This document shows, piece after piece, positions 34,975-43,456 of a DNA stretch of 64,000 nucleotides (within the stretch, counting starts at the first letter, position 1; every line of letters starts with the position of its first letter). The stretch is from an uncultured Chitinophagaceae bacterium. Lineage in GTDB: Bacteria > Bacteroidota > Bacteroidia > Chitinophagales > Chitinophagaceae. A program made the position numbers and the translations under genes. The stretch spans positions 186,001 through 250,000 of the forward strand of contig CALGAP010000011.1 of the NCBI GenBank assembly GCA_937958995.1, in the 5' to 3' direction. The notes under the pieces are model-generated. The model had not been told where the DNA came from. It searched no databases and saw only the letters and a list, made by a program, of their open reading frames with translations.

Positions 34975-35160
34975 TCACTTTTTTTCGCTTGCCTTACCAG
35001 CTTTGTCGGAGCTCTTTTTGCGGCCGCTCTCTTTGAGGGCGCGGTCGATGATCCATTCGATCTGGCCGTTTACACTCCGAAACTCATCCGCTGCCCATTT
35101 CTCGAGGGCTTTGTAGGTTTCTTCGTCAATCCTGAGGACAAAGCTTTTCTTATCGGGCAT
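34975..35160 (-). CDS. Arc-type ribbon-helix-helix DNA-binding protein
   Basis: A 61-residue protein. KKSFVLRIDEETYKALEKWA gives the N-terminal beta strand (SFVLRI) and first helix, and DEFRSVNGQIEWIIDRAL the second helix, which is the Arc/MetJ fold. A Lys/Ser-rich tail follows. It starts 11 bases after the SPFH stop codon, so the two are co-transcribed. Two perfect TGATATCA palindromes 11 bases apart lie just upstream of the SPFH start; an obvious hypothesis is autoregulation by this protein. Confidence 0.85.
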   Translation of the reverse strand: MPDKKSFVLRIDEETYKALEKWAADEFRSVNGQIEWIIDRALKESGRKKSSDKAGKASEKK

Positions 35161-35171
35161 AATCTACTGGG

Positions 35172-36044
35172 CTATTGATACAATGTTCCGGTGTTCAGAA
35201 TCGGCTGCGCACCTTTTTCACCACAAAGCACTACCATCAGGTTGCTCACCATGGCGGCTTTCTTCTCTTCGTCGAGCTGTACAATATCTTTTTTGTTGAG
35301 TTGCTCCAGCGCCATCTCCACCATACCTACAGCGCCTTCAACAATTTTCAGTCGCGCAGCAACGATGGCAGTAGCCTGTTGTCGCTGCAACATAGCACCG
35401 GCAATTTCGGGTGCATAGGCCAGGTGACTGATACGCGCTTCGCGAATGATGATGCCCGCGGGCGACAATCTTGCCAGCAATTCTGCTTCCAGCATCTGGT
35501 TTACTTCATCGCCGCCATCGCGCAACGTAATGGCTGCATTTTCATCTTCCAGGTGATCGTATGAGCAGCTGCTGGCGAGTTTGCGGATAGCTGCTTCGCT
35601 CTGCACTTTTACATAGTGCTCGTAATCCTCCACATCGAACGTGGCTTTGAAAGTATCGCTCACCTGCCACACAATTACTGCAGCAATCTCGATGGGATTA
35701 CCCATCTTATCGTTCACTTTCAGGCGGGCGCTCTCGAGGTTTTCCGCGCGCAGACTCACTTTTATACGCTGATACAAGGGATTTACCCATACCAGGCCGT
35801 TATCCTTAACGGTACCGACATACTTACCAAACAGCACACATACGCGAGAGTGGTTGGGGTTTACAATAAAAATTCCACGGAATATCAGCATACCTGCTAT
35901 CAGTAGGATAATGGCGAATATTAAGTTGCTTGTGCTAAACTCCGGATCATTGTCCTTCGGCATCAGCACAACTCCGAAAATCGTACAGGCCAGTCCCAAC
36001 ACCAACATCAGGTAACCAGACAGGGGTTTAAGCGTTTTTTCCAT
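35172..36044 (-). CDS. SPFH/Band-7 (stomatin-like) membrane protein
   Basis: A 290-residue protein with two N-terminal hydrophobic segments (about 8-28 and 39-60) and a prohibitin/stomatin domain (about 62-245): FIVNPNHSRVCVLFGKYVGTVKDNGLVWVNPLYQRIKVSLR, VIVWQVSD, VQSEAAIRKLASS, GIIIREARISHLAYAPEIAGAMLQRQQA. SPFH proteins form large membrane rings that organise microdomains and proteases. I start at ATG 36044 (MEKTLKPLSGY); nine upstream codons are open but would run into the palindromic operator. No NfeD partner is adjacent; instead a ribbon-helix-helix protein and a micropeptide follow. Confidence 0.9.
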   Translation of the reverse strand: MEKTLKPLSGYLMLVLGLACTIFGVVLMPKDNDPEFSTSNLIFAIILLIAGMLIFRGIFIVNPNHSRVCVLFGKYVGTVKDNGLVWVNPLYQRIKVSLRAENLESARLKVNDKMGNPIEIAAVIVWQVSDTFKATFDVEDYEHYVKVQSEAAIRKLASSCSYDHLEDENAAITLRDGGDEVNQMLEAELLARLSPAGIIIREARISHLAYAPEIAGAMLQRQQATAIVAARLKIVEGAVGMVEMALEQLNKKDIVQLDEEKKAAMVSNLMVVLCGEKGAQPILNTGTLYQ

Positions 36045-36062
36045 ATAAGCCAATTTTTTGGA

Positions 36063-36081
36063 TGATATCAATATGATATCA
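36063..36081. promoter_or_regulatory. Tandem TGATATCA palindromes, candidate RHH operator
   Basis: TGATATCA occurs at 36063-36070 and again at 36074-36081, with centres 11 bases (one helical turn) apart, 19 bases upstream of the SPFH start codon. The phasing suits two dimers of a ribbon-helix-helix repressor binding the same DNA face. The Arc-type gene in this operon is the natural candidate. Confidence 0.5.
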
Positions 36082-36155
36082 AATATACATCATTTTGAAC
36101 ACCCGGGCAAATCTTTCGGGGAAATTGTGACGGACGGTAAACAACCACTTAGCAC

Positions 36156-36192
36156 AAAAAAAAATTCCAAAGTGACACATCACTTTGGAATT
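36156..36192 (-). terminator. Intrinsic terminator of the MORN-repeat gene
   Basis: A 13-bp perfect stem AATTCCAAAGTGA/TCACTTTGGAATT (36163-36175 with 36180-36192), a 4-base loop, and on the minus strand a run of about nine U. Confidence 0.9.
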
Positions 36193-36227
36193 CATATTCA
36201 GGTTCAATTTCAATATTCAATCTTCCC

Positions 36228-36890
36228 TCAGTTTCCTACACTTCCATCCCTATACTTCACCTTCTTTTTTCCAGCATTTTTCTTCTCAAATTCAAGCACT
36301 TCCTTGGGTTTAGGGACGGCTTTCTTTTCCGTGCTGGCTACCGGTTTGGCTTTGGCTTCTTCTTCCAGTTTGCCCAGGTTGTACAGTTCTGAGCGTACCA
36401 GCACGCCATTTTCCCCATAGTATTTCCAGACCCCGTGCTTGATGGCGGCGCCTTCATTTTTTACGATCACCTTTTCATAGCTGTCCAGTTTGTTAGGATC
36501 CTCCACCAACACGGTATCATAAGGCTTGTCGGGATTAAGGGCTTTCCAGCTTTGTTCCAGTTTCAGTTCACCATGCTTGGTGAAATAGCGGCAAATACCG
36601 TCTTTCAAACCCCATTTATAATTTTCCACGCCCACCAGGTCGCCCTGCAGGTTGTAGAGTCTCCATTCGCCTTCCTTGCGGTCGTTTTCATACCATCCCT
36701 CCTCTTCATAACCGGGCTCGCCGCGTACGCTTTCGTAGCGGTGCACCCAAGGCCCTTGCTTTCGGCCGAGATGATCAACACGGTTGATGGTATCGCCGCG
36801 CGGAGTCAGCTTATATTCCTTCCACTGGTATCTGTCTTGCGCAAACCCACCCAAGGAAATGAACAGCAATAAGAATGAAATCCAACGCAT
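36228..36890 (-). CDS. Secreted MORN-repeat (YwqK-like) protein
   Basis: A 220-residue protein from ATG 36890 (MRWISFLLLFISLGGFAQ, signal peptide); the upstream open frame lacks a sensible leader. Repeats of the MORN/YwqK type recur: GRKQGPWVHRYESVRGEPGYEEEGWYENDRKEGEWRLYNLQGDLVG, GLKDGICRYFTKHGELKLEQSW and IKHGVWKYYGENGVLVRSELYNLG. The C-terminal 50 residues are Lys/Glu-rich. Such proteins are abundant in Bacteroidota; the function is unknown and the antitoxin label sometimes given is not supported here. Confidence 0.8.
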   Translation of the reverse strand: MRWISFLLLFISLGGFAQDRYQWKEYKLTPRGDTINRVDHLGRKQGPWVHRYESVRGEPGYEEEGWYENDRKEGEWRLYNLQGDLVGVENYKWGLKDGICRYFTKHGELKLEQSWKALNPDKPYDTVLVEDPNKLDSYEKVIVKNEGAAIKHGVWKYYGENGVLVRSELYNLGKLEEEAKAKPVASTEKKAVPKPKEVLEFEKKNAGKKKVKYRDGSVGN

Positions 36891-36994
36891 TTTAGTAAGT
36901 TTGATGATAAGGCAATTATCACATGAGATTCCCGGCAATAATAACGCCAATCCTTTGCATTCATTGCCGCTTAAAAACTAAACTACTGTTATTT

Positions 36995-39700
36995 ATGACT
37001 GCTTTTCAACCAGTAAGGCCTCGCTTTATTACCCCAAAAATTCTTAACTCACAGCGTCTTACAACCCTCAAAACAATTCTATTTCTATTTTGCTGTTTTT
37101 CAGCCGTTCTGACATCGGCGCAGGTAAAACCCACCGCCGCCGCCGACCGCCTGAAAGTGCGCGATCAGCGTAAACTGCTCGAACAACGCTCAATGTTTAA
37201 AGACATCCCCTTCCGCAACATCGGTCCCACCGTGATGAGCGGCCGCGTGGTGGACCTTGAAGTCAACCCCGAAGACCCCACAGAATTCTACGTTGCTTAT
37301 GCCTCCGGGGGGGTGTGGTACACAAAAAATAACGGCCAGAGTTTTGAGCCCATCTTCGACAGCCTCGATGTAATAACAATCGGCGATATCGCTGTGTTCT
37401 GGGATGGCAGCCCTGCTTCATCCCGCACCGTATGGGTAGGCACTGGTGAGGTAAACAGCAGCCGCTCTTCATATGCTGGCGATGGCGTTTATAAGACCAG
37501 CAATCATGGTAAGACCTGGGAATACCTTGGCCTGCCGGAATCGCATCATATAGGAAAAATATTGCTTCACCCAAATGATAAAAACACCGCCTGGGTGGGA
37601 GCCATGGGGCATTTGTATTCGGCCAATAAAGAACGCGGCGTTTTCAAAACTACCGATGGCGGCAAGACATGGAAACATACGCTTTACATTGATGACAACA
37701 CCGGAGTGGTAGAAATGGAAATCAATCCCTCCAACCCCAACGAAATATATGCAGCTGCCTGGTATCGTACCCGCTCGGCCTGGAATTTTGAAGAAGGCAA
37801 TAAGACCAGCGGTATCTATAAAAGCACCGATGGCGGCGAGACCTGGCAGAATTTAACAGGCGATGGCAAATCAGGATTTCCCGCAGGCGAAGGTGTGGGA
37901 AGAATCGGGCTGGCAGTATTTCCTAAAAATCCGCAGATCGTTTATGCAGTAGTAGATAATAATTTCCGCAAACCCGATACTGCGCGCCGCACGGTTGATA
38001 CCGGCCGTTATGAGCTGAGTCATTTCGAAAAAATTACCAAAGAAGAATTTGCGCGTCTCGATGATAAAAAACTCGAAGCCTTCCTGCGTCGCAACCGTCT
38101 GCCGGCAAAATATACGGCCGCTTCGGTGAAGGAATTGGTGAAAACAGAAAAAGTAAAACCTACCGCGCTCTATGAATTACTGTTCGACGCCAACGCAGCC
38201 TTGTTCAACACTCCCATCATCGGCTGTGAAGTATATCGCAGTAATGATGGTGGAAAAACATGGAAGAAAACGCACGAAAAAGATATTAATATCTTCAGCA
38301 CTTACGGATATTATTTTGCAAAAATCTACGTCTCACCCTATAACGAAAACAAATTGGTGAACCTGGGCATCACGGCGCAGCTCTCAACCGATGGTGGCAA
38401 GACCTGGAAGACGATGGATAAAGGCAATGTGCACGCCGATCATCATGCTTTGTGGATCAACCCAAAACGTGATTCGCATATCATTAATGGCAATGACGGC
38501 GGCGTGAATATTACTTACGATGACGGAGACAACTGGTTTAAGGCGAACACACCGCCGGTGGGACAATTCTACGCCGTGACTGTCGACAACAACCGGCCAT
38601 ACAATGTATATGGCGGTTTGCAGGACAATGGTGTATGGATGGGTCCTTCCAACTATCGCGCGGGCCCGGGATGGATTGATAATGGCGCCTATCCCTATAA
38701 GCGCATTACCGGCGGCGATGGTATGCAGGTGCAGGTAGATACCACTGACAATACCATATATGCCGGCACACAGTTTGGCTCTTACACCAGGCGAAATGCC
38801 TCGCTCACGCAGGTGAAAAGCGTAAGACCGCAAACGGAGTTGGGATCAACACCCCTGCGCTTCAACTGGCAAACACCCATTTTGCTGAGCCGTCATAATC
38901 CTTCTATCTATTATATCGGCAGCAACAAACTGCATCGCTCCATGAACCGCGGCGATGATATTGAAACGCTCACCGACGACCTGACCAACGGAAAGAAAGA
39001 TGGCGATGTGCCCTTCGGCACGCTCACTACCATTGATGAATCGCCCTTGCGTTTTGGGTTGTTGTATGTGGGTACCGACGACGGCAACGTGCATGTGTCG
39101 AAAGACGGCGGTTATACCTGGACCAATATCAGCAAGAAATTACCGCAGGGCTTATGGGTAAGCCGCGTGGTGGCTTCGAAATATAAAGAAGGCCGCGTGT
39201 ATGTTACGCTTAATGGTTATCGTAATGACCATTTCCTGCCTTATTTGTTTGTGAGCGAAGATTATGGTGAAAACTGGAAGGCCCTAGGTAAAGACCTTCC
39301 CTTTGAGCCATTGAATGTGGTTCGCGAAGACCCGAAATACGACAGCATACTCTACGTAGGCAGCGATGGCGGCCTGTATGTAAGCATCGATGGCGGTAAT
39401 AGCTTCAGCATGTGGAATGCAGGCCTGCCCCGCAGTATACCCGTGCATGATATAGCCATACAGGTGCGCGACAATGATATTGTGCTGGGTACACATGGCC
39501 GCAGCTTATATGTTGCCAAACTCGACAACGTGCAAAAACTGCTGAAAGACCCGGCCTATCGCGCTGAAAAACAGGCCAAAGCGGATGAGGCCCTGGCCGC
39601 CGTGCAGGGACTGACTTTCAGCGAATTATTCAAAAGAGACGGAATTGAAGTGCCGATGCCTTCAACCAGTCCCGCAAAGGGAAAGAAAAAGGGGAAATAA
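36995..39700 (+). CDS. Secreted BNR/VPS10-like beta-propeller protein ('glycosyl hydrolase')
   Basis: About 901 residues. I take ATG 36995 (MTAFQPVRPRF), giving a long leader whose hydrophobic core is TILFLFCCFSAVLTSAQ; ATG 36923 is an alternative. The protein is built of sortilin/BNR repeats with the Asp-box-like motif S-x-D-G-G-x-T-W many times (TTDGGKTWKH, STDGGETWQNL, SNDGGKTWKK, STDGGKTWKT, SKDGGYTWTN, SEDYGENWKA). This predicts one or two large propellers. Such proteins are often annotated as glycosyl hydrolases, but no catalytic dyad is evident. A Lys-rich tail ends the chain. Its role is probably surface binding or degradation of an unknown ligand. Confidence 0.82.
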   Translation: MTAFQPVRPRFITPKILNSQRLTTLKTILFLFCCFSAVLTSAQVKPTAAADRLKVRDQRKLLEQRSMFKDIPFRNIGPTVMSGRVVDLEVNPEDPTEFYVAYASGGVWYTKNNGQSFEPIFDSLDVITIGDIAVFWDGSPASSRTVWVGTGEVNSSRSSYAGDGVYKTSNHGKTWEYLGLPESHHIGKILLHPNDKNTAWVGAMGHLYSANKERGVFKTTDGGKTWKHTLYIDDNTGVVEMEINPSNPNEIYAAAWYRTRSAWNFEEGNKTSGIYKSTDGGETWQNLTGDGKSGFPAGEGVGRIGLAVFPKNPQIVYAVVDNNFRKPDTARRTVDTGRYELSHFEKITKEEFARLDDKKLEAFLRRNRLPAKYTAASVKELVKTEKVKPTALYELLFDANAALFNTPIIGCEVYRSNDGGKTWKKTHEKDINIFSTYGYYFAKIYVSPYNENKLVNLGITAQLSTDGGKTWKTMDKGNVHADHHALWINPKRDSHIINGNDGGVNITYDDGDNWFKANTPPVGQFYAVTVDNNRPYNVYGGLQDNGVWMGPSNYRAGPGWIDNGAYPYKRITGGDGMQVQVDTTDNTIYAGTQFGSYTRRNASLTQVKSVRPQTELGSTPLRFNWQTPILLSRHNPSIYYIGSNKLHRSMNRGDDIETLTDDLTNGKKDGDVPFGTLTTIDESPLRFGLLYVGTDDGNVHVSKDGGYTWTNISKKLPQGLWVSRVVASKYKEGRVYVTLNGYRNDHFLPYLFVSEDYGENWKALGKDLPFEPLNVVREDPKYDSILYVGSDGGLYVSIDGGNSFSMWNAGLPRSIPVHDIAIQVRDNDIVLGTHGRSLYVAKLDNVQKLLKDPAYRAEKQAKADEALAAVQGLTFSELFKRDGIEVPMPSTSPAKGKKKGK

Positions 39701-39765
39701 AACTGTATTATAAGCGTTTATAAGGGCGGAAATATCCAAAAATCCTTTATCGAAAAACAATCAAC

Positions 39766-40170
39766 ATGATCAAAAAACTGACCTCTTACCTGGCTATTGC
39801 CGCCCTTGTATGCGTATCACTCGCGTCTTGTAAAAAAGACAAGAAATCAACCGAAGAATTAATTCTCGGAAAATGGTTTCTGAACAGCTATGAATGGAAG
39901 TACGTGGAAAATGGTGAGGTGGATGAAGGAATTGACGACTGGTCTAGCCTGGGCTGGTACCTGGAATTTAAATCAGATAATTCGGTAATCATCAAGTATG
40001 GTGGCGGCGACCCTACGGTTGGCAGCTATTCTGTTCTGTCTTCAAATAAAATCGCAATTAACGGTGAAGAAACCTTACTGAGCAAGATAGATGAAACACA
40101 TCTCTCCTTGTATTCAAAGGAAACAGTAGGCAACGATACCTATGAAGATTGGTATCATTTCACCAAATAG
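39766..40170 (+). CDS. Small lipocalin-like lipoprotein
   Basis: A 134-residue protein with signal peptide and lipobox LASC (Cys about 22). The mature part reads ILGKWFLNSYEWKY...YLEFKSDNSVIIKYGGGDPTVGSYSVLSSNKIAI...THLSLYSKE, the pattern of Bacteroidota lipocalin-like proteins: GKW start, then an eight-strand barrel. Ligand unknown. It is monocistronic and convergent with aroQ. Confidence 0.8.
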   Translation: MIKKLTSYLAIAALVCVSLASCKKDKKSTEELILGKWFLNSYEWKYVENGEVDEGIDDWSSLGWYLEFKSDNSVIIKYGGGDPTVGSYSVLSSNKIAINGEETLLSKIDETHLSLYSKETVGNDTYEDWYHFTK

Positions 40171-40182
40171 TGAGTGCAGCAT

Positions 40183-40605
40183 TCAAAGCTTCAACAAATA
40201 CCGGAGGGCCAGTTCATAGCCCTTCAATCCAAGACCAAAAATACTCCCGACAGATTTCCCGGAAACATGTGAAAGTTTCCGGAAATCTTCCCGGGCATGC
40301 ACATTCGAAATATGCACTTCCACCACGGGAGCTTTTATAGCGGCCACGGCATCGCCAATAGCAACTGAAGTATGAGTGTAGCCGGCTGGATTTAAAATAA
40401 TACCATCACAATCGTATCCCACGCGCTGCAGTTCATTGATGATCTCCCCTTCCACATTACTTTGAAAAAAGCTGAACTCTACCTGGGGATATTTTGCCTT
40501 CAGTTCATCCAGGAATTTTTCAAAAGGCATATTGCCATATATATCTGTTTCCCGCTTGCCGAGCAGGTTCAGGTTGGGACCGTTGATGATGGCAATCTTA
40601 CTCAT
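40183..40605 (-). CDS. aroQ: Type II 3-dehydroquinate dehydratase
   Basis: A 140-residue dodecameric enzyme of the shikimate pathway (3-dehydroquinate to 3-dehydroshikimate). Motifs: INGPNLNLLGKRETDIYG (active-site Arg and Tyr, about 7-24), FFQSNVEGEIINELQ, ILNPAGYTHTSVAIGDA (about 70-86) and VEVHISNVHAREDFRK (catalytic His, about 94-109). The ATG overlaps the carA stop by 4 bases (ATGA), so translation is coupled to carA, an unusual pairing of aromatic and carbamoyl-phosphate pathways. Confidence 0.97.
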   Translation of the reverse strand: MSKIAIINGPNLNLLGKRETDIYGNMPFEKFLDELKAKYPQVEFSFFQSNVEGEIINELQRVGYDCDGIILNPAGYTHTSVAIGDAVAAIKAPVVEVHISNVHAREDFRKLSHVSGKSVGSIFGLGLKGYELALRYLLKL

Positions 40606-41708
40606 TGAGATTCTTTAATCATGTTGATGAATTCATCGAACAGGTAGCGGCTGTCGTGCGGACCGGGAGTGCTTTCAGGATGGTATTGTACAGAGAAAGC
40701 CGGTTTATTTTTCAGGCGGATACCTTCGATGGAATCATCATTCAGGTTTTTGTGCGTTACTTCCACGTGCGGCGCTTTTTTCACCGATTCGGGATCCACG
40801 CCAAAGCCATGGTTTTGCGTGGTTACCTCGCACTTGCCGGTTACCAGGTTCTTCACGGGGTGATTCAGTCCACGGTGACCGTGGTGCAGCTTGTAAGTAT
40901 TCACGCCACTAGCCAGCGCCAGCAACTGGTGACCCAGGCAGATGCCGAAAGTGGGTTTATTTTCTTCCAGCACATCTTTCACCGTTTTAATGGCATAGTC
41001 CATTGCGGCCGGGTCGCCGGGACCATTGCTGATGAAATATCCGCTGGGGTTAAATTGTTTCAGTTCTTCGATCGGGGTTTTGGCAGGAAACACTTTTATA
41101 TAGGCCCCGCGCTCTACCATGCAGTTCAGGATATTTCTCTTGGTACCGAAATCAAGCACTGCCACGCGAATGGGCGATGATTCGCTGCCGATGGTATAGG
41201 GTTCTTTGGTAGTGACCTGGCTGGCCAGCTCCAGTCCGGCCATGCTGGGCACTTTGGCCAGCTCACTCTTCAGCTCCTGCACATCGAGTATTTCTGACGA
41301 AATGATGCAGTTCATAGCCCCTGCCTGGCGTACATGCGTTACCAGCGCACGGGTGTCGATGCCCTCGATGCACACGATATTGTTCATTTGCATGTATGTA
41401 TCGAGCGAGGCATTGGCTAGTTTGCGGCTGTAGCTTTCTTCGAGATTGCGACCGATCAAACCGCGAATCTTTACACTGTCTGACTCCACTTCATTATCCT
41501 TGATACCATAGTTACCGATATGCACATTGTTCATGATAATGATCTGGCCATAGTAGCTGGGATCGGTAAAGACTTCCTGGTATCCGGTCATACCGGTATT
41601 GAAGCAAATTTCCCCGGCAGTGGTCCCGATTTTTCCAAATGCTTTTCCATAATGAACGGTTCCATCTTCCAGGACGAGTACGGCAGGTTTCTGAAGCGTT
41701 GTGGACAT
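40602..41708 (-). CDS. carA: Carbamoyl-phosphate synthase small subunit
   Basis: A 368-residue glutaminase subunit supplying ammonia to CarB for arginine and pyrimidine synthesis. The N-terminal CarA domain (ALVLEDGTVHYGKAFG, FNTGMTGYQEVFTDPSY) precedes a class-I glutamine amidotransferase domain with nucleophile Cys in GICLGHQLLALASG (about 248-261) and His/Glu in FSVQYHPESTPGPHD (about 334-348). carB is not in the window. carA begins 25 bases past the rplQ terminator, so some read-through from the ribosomal block is possible. Confidence 0.97.
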   Translation of the reverse strand: MSTTLQKPAVLVLEDGTVHYGKAFGKIGTTAGEICFNTGMTGYQEVFTDPSYYGQIIIMNNVHIGNYGIKDNEVESDSVKIRGLIGRNLEESYSRKLANASLDTYMQMNNIVCIEGIDTRALVTHVRQAGAMNCIISSEILDVQELKSELAKVPSMAGLELASQVTTKEPYTIGSESSPIRVAVLDFGTKRNILNCMVERGAYIKVFPAKTPIEELKQFNPSGYFISNGPGDPAAMDYAIKTVKDVLEENKPTFGICLGHQLLALASGVNTYKLHHGHRGLNHPVKNLVTGKCEVTTQNHGFGVDPESVKKAPHVEVTHKNLNDDSIEGIRLKNKPAFSVQYHPESTPGPHDSRYLFDEFINMIKESQ

Positions 41709-41732
41709 CTTAAGTGAAAAATTTTACAAAGA

Positions 41733-41773
41733 AAATAAAAAAAGCAAGACCCTCCATAGAAGAATCTTGCTTT
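41733..41773 (-). terminator. Intrinsic terminator after rplQ
   Basis: A 9-bp stem AAAGCAAGA/TCTTGCTTT (41741-41749 with 41765-41773), followed on the minus strand by a U-rich run. It ends the ribosomal block just before carA. Confidence 0.85.
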
Positions 41774-41801
41774 ATTGTTAACGACTTGTTCAATCTTATC
41801 T

Positions 41802-42320
41802 TTAGGCCTCCGCTGCTTTTTCTTCGCCTGCTTCGGCGGCTTTTTCGTTAATACCTTTTTCTTCGGCAGCGCCTTTGTCTGCGGCAGCTTTCTTACCACC
41901 ACGACCGCGGCGTGTTTTCTTAGCGGCTTCTTTTACTTCGCCTTTGCCTTTGCCATACACATCGTTGAAGTCAACCAGTTCGATCATGGCCAGTTCAGCG
42001 TTATCGCCGGGGCGCATGCCGAGTTTGATGATCCTGGTATAACCGCCGGGACGTCCGCCTACTTTTTCGGCGATGGGTCCAAACAGTTCGGTTACAGCCG
42101 CCTTATCCTGCAGGTAGCTGAATACCACCCTGCGCTGGTGCGTGGTGTTATCCTTGCCTTTGGTGATAAGGGGTTCAACGTAGGTACGCAAAGCTTTTGC
42201 TTTGGCCAATGTGGTAACGATGCGCTTATGAGCGATGAGCTCGCAAGCCAGGTTGCTCAGCAATGCCTTTCTGTGCGCTGCTGTTCTGCCAAGGTTGTTG
42301 ATTTTGTCTCCGTGACGCAT
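41802..42320 (-). CDS. rplQ: 50S ribosomal protein L17 with long C-terminal extension
   Basis: A 172-residue protein. Residues 1-118 are canonical L17 (MRHGDKINNLGRTAAHRKALLSNLACELIAHKRIVTTLAKAKALR). The remaining 50 or so residues are an Ala/Lys/Glu/Gly-rich low-complexity tail (KKTRRGRGGKKAAADKGAAEEK), longer than the E. coli protein (127 aa). Such tails are seen in Bacteroidota L17 and are probably disordered. A terminator-like hairpin separates it from rpoA. Confidence 0.96.
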   Translation of the reverse strand: MRHGDKINNLGRTAAHRKALLSNLACELIAHKRIVTTLAKAKALRTYVEPLITKGKDNTTHQRRVVFSYLQDKAAVTELFGPIAEKVGGRPGGYTRIIKLGMRPGDNAELAMIELVDFNDVYGKGKGEVKEAAKKTRRGRGGKKAAADKGAAEEKGINEKAAEAGEEKAAEA

Positions 42321-42374
42321 GACTTTAATTTTTACCGGTTACACCGTGTCAGGAATTGTAACCTACCTGTTATT

Positions 42375-42418
42375 AAAAAATCGAAAGGAGAACTCCGTAA
42401 CCCGGATTTCTCCTTTCG
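42375..42418 (-). terminator. Terminator-like hairpin between rpoA and rplQ
   Basis: An 11-bp perfect stem CGAAAGGAGAA/TTCTCCTTTCG (42382-42392 with 42408-42418), followed in the minus-strand reading by A and six U. It lies 8 bases past the rpoA stop and 54 bases before rplQ. By sequence it is a full intrinsic terminator inside what is normally one operon; partial read-through or a separate rplQ promoter is implied. Confidence 0.8.
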
Positions 42419-42426
42419 CGTTTATG

Positions 42427-43428
42427 CTATAATTCTTCTTTATCCAATCCCAGCTTGCTAAGATCCATGCCGAAGTGCAGACCTCTTTCAGCCAGCACCT
42501 GCTCGATTTCTGCGAGTGATTTCTGACCGAAGTTGCGGAACTTCATCAGGTCTTCCTGCTCGTATTGTACCAGCTCGCTCAGCGAGTTGATCTTAGCGGC
42601 TTTCAGACAGTTGAAGGCGCGTACTGAAAGATCGAGGTCTTCCAGCGGGGTCTTGAGGATCTTGCGCAGTTGCAGCATTTGTTCATCCACCACATCCTCT
42701 TTCTTGTCTTCTTTGTTGTCGAAAGTGATGTTTTCGTCGGTGATGATCATGAGATGCTGAATCAGGATGCGGCTGGCCTGTTTAACGGCTTCTTCGGGGT
42801 GAATGGTGCCGTCGGTAGTCACTTCCATGATCAGTTTCTCATAGTCGGTGCGTTGCTCCACGCGCGTATTTTCGATGGCGTACTTTACATTCTTGATGGG
42901 TGTAAAGATGGCATCAGTGGGGATATATCCAAACGGCGCATCTTTTACCTTGTTATCCTCGGCGGGAACATATCCACGGCCTTTGGCAACGGTCATTTCA
43001 ATGTCCAGCTTAGCGGAAGTATCCAGCGTGCAGATCAACAGGTCGGGGTTCATGATCTCGAAGCTTTGAGTGGCCTCACCGATCATGCCGGCCGTGAACT
43101 CGGTTTTGTTTTTAATGCTCAGGGTGATCTTTTCCTGGCCTACCTCATGTTCTACCTTCTTCTTGAAACGAACCTGTTTCAGGTTCAGGATGATCTCGAG
43201 CACATCCTCGGTGATTCCCTTGATGGTAGTGAACTCGTGGTCCACACCTTCAATACGAATGCCGATGATGGCATACCCTTCGAGTGAATTCAGTAATACC
43301 CTGCGCAGTGCATTACCGATGGTCACTCCATAGCCGGGTTCCAGCGGGCGAAACTCAAACTGAGCTTCAAACTCCGTTGCTTTCTGCAGAACTATTTTGT
43401 CTGGCTTTTGAAAGTTTAAGATGGCCAT
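42427..43428 (-). CDS. rpoA: DNA-directed RNA polymerase alpha subunit
   Basis: A 333-residue subunit. The N-terminal assembly domain (1-235) has FRPLEPGYGVTIGNALRRVLLNSLEGYAI and VRFKKKVEHEVG. After an acidic linker (KEDKKEDVVDEQ), the C-terminal domain (about 255-320) has EDLDLSVRAFNCLKAAKINSLSELV and FRNFGQKSLAEIEQVLAERGLHFGM. It follows rpsD by 28 bases, in the usual alpha-operon order. Confidence 0.99.
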   Translation of the reverse strand: MAILNFQKPDKIVLQKATEFEAQFEFRPLEPGYGVTIGNALRRVLLNSLEGYAIIGIRIEGVDHEFTTIKGITEDVLEIILNLKQVRFKKKVEHEVGQEKITLSIKNKTEFTAGMIGEATQSFEIMNPDLLICTLDTSAKLDIEMTVAKGRGYVPAEDNKVKDAPFGYIPTDAIFTPIKNVKYAIENTRVEQRTDYEKLIMEVTTDGTIHPEEAVKQASRILIQHLMIITDENITFDNKEDKKEDVVDEQMLQLRKILKTPLEDLDLSVRAFNCLKAAKINSLSELVQYEQEDLMKFRNFGQKSLAEIEQVLAERGLHFGMDLSKLGLDKEEL

Positions 43429-43456
43429 ATTTTGAATTAAGATTTTGCGTTAAAAA

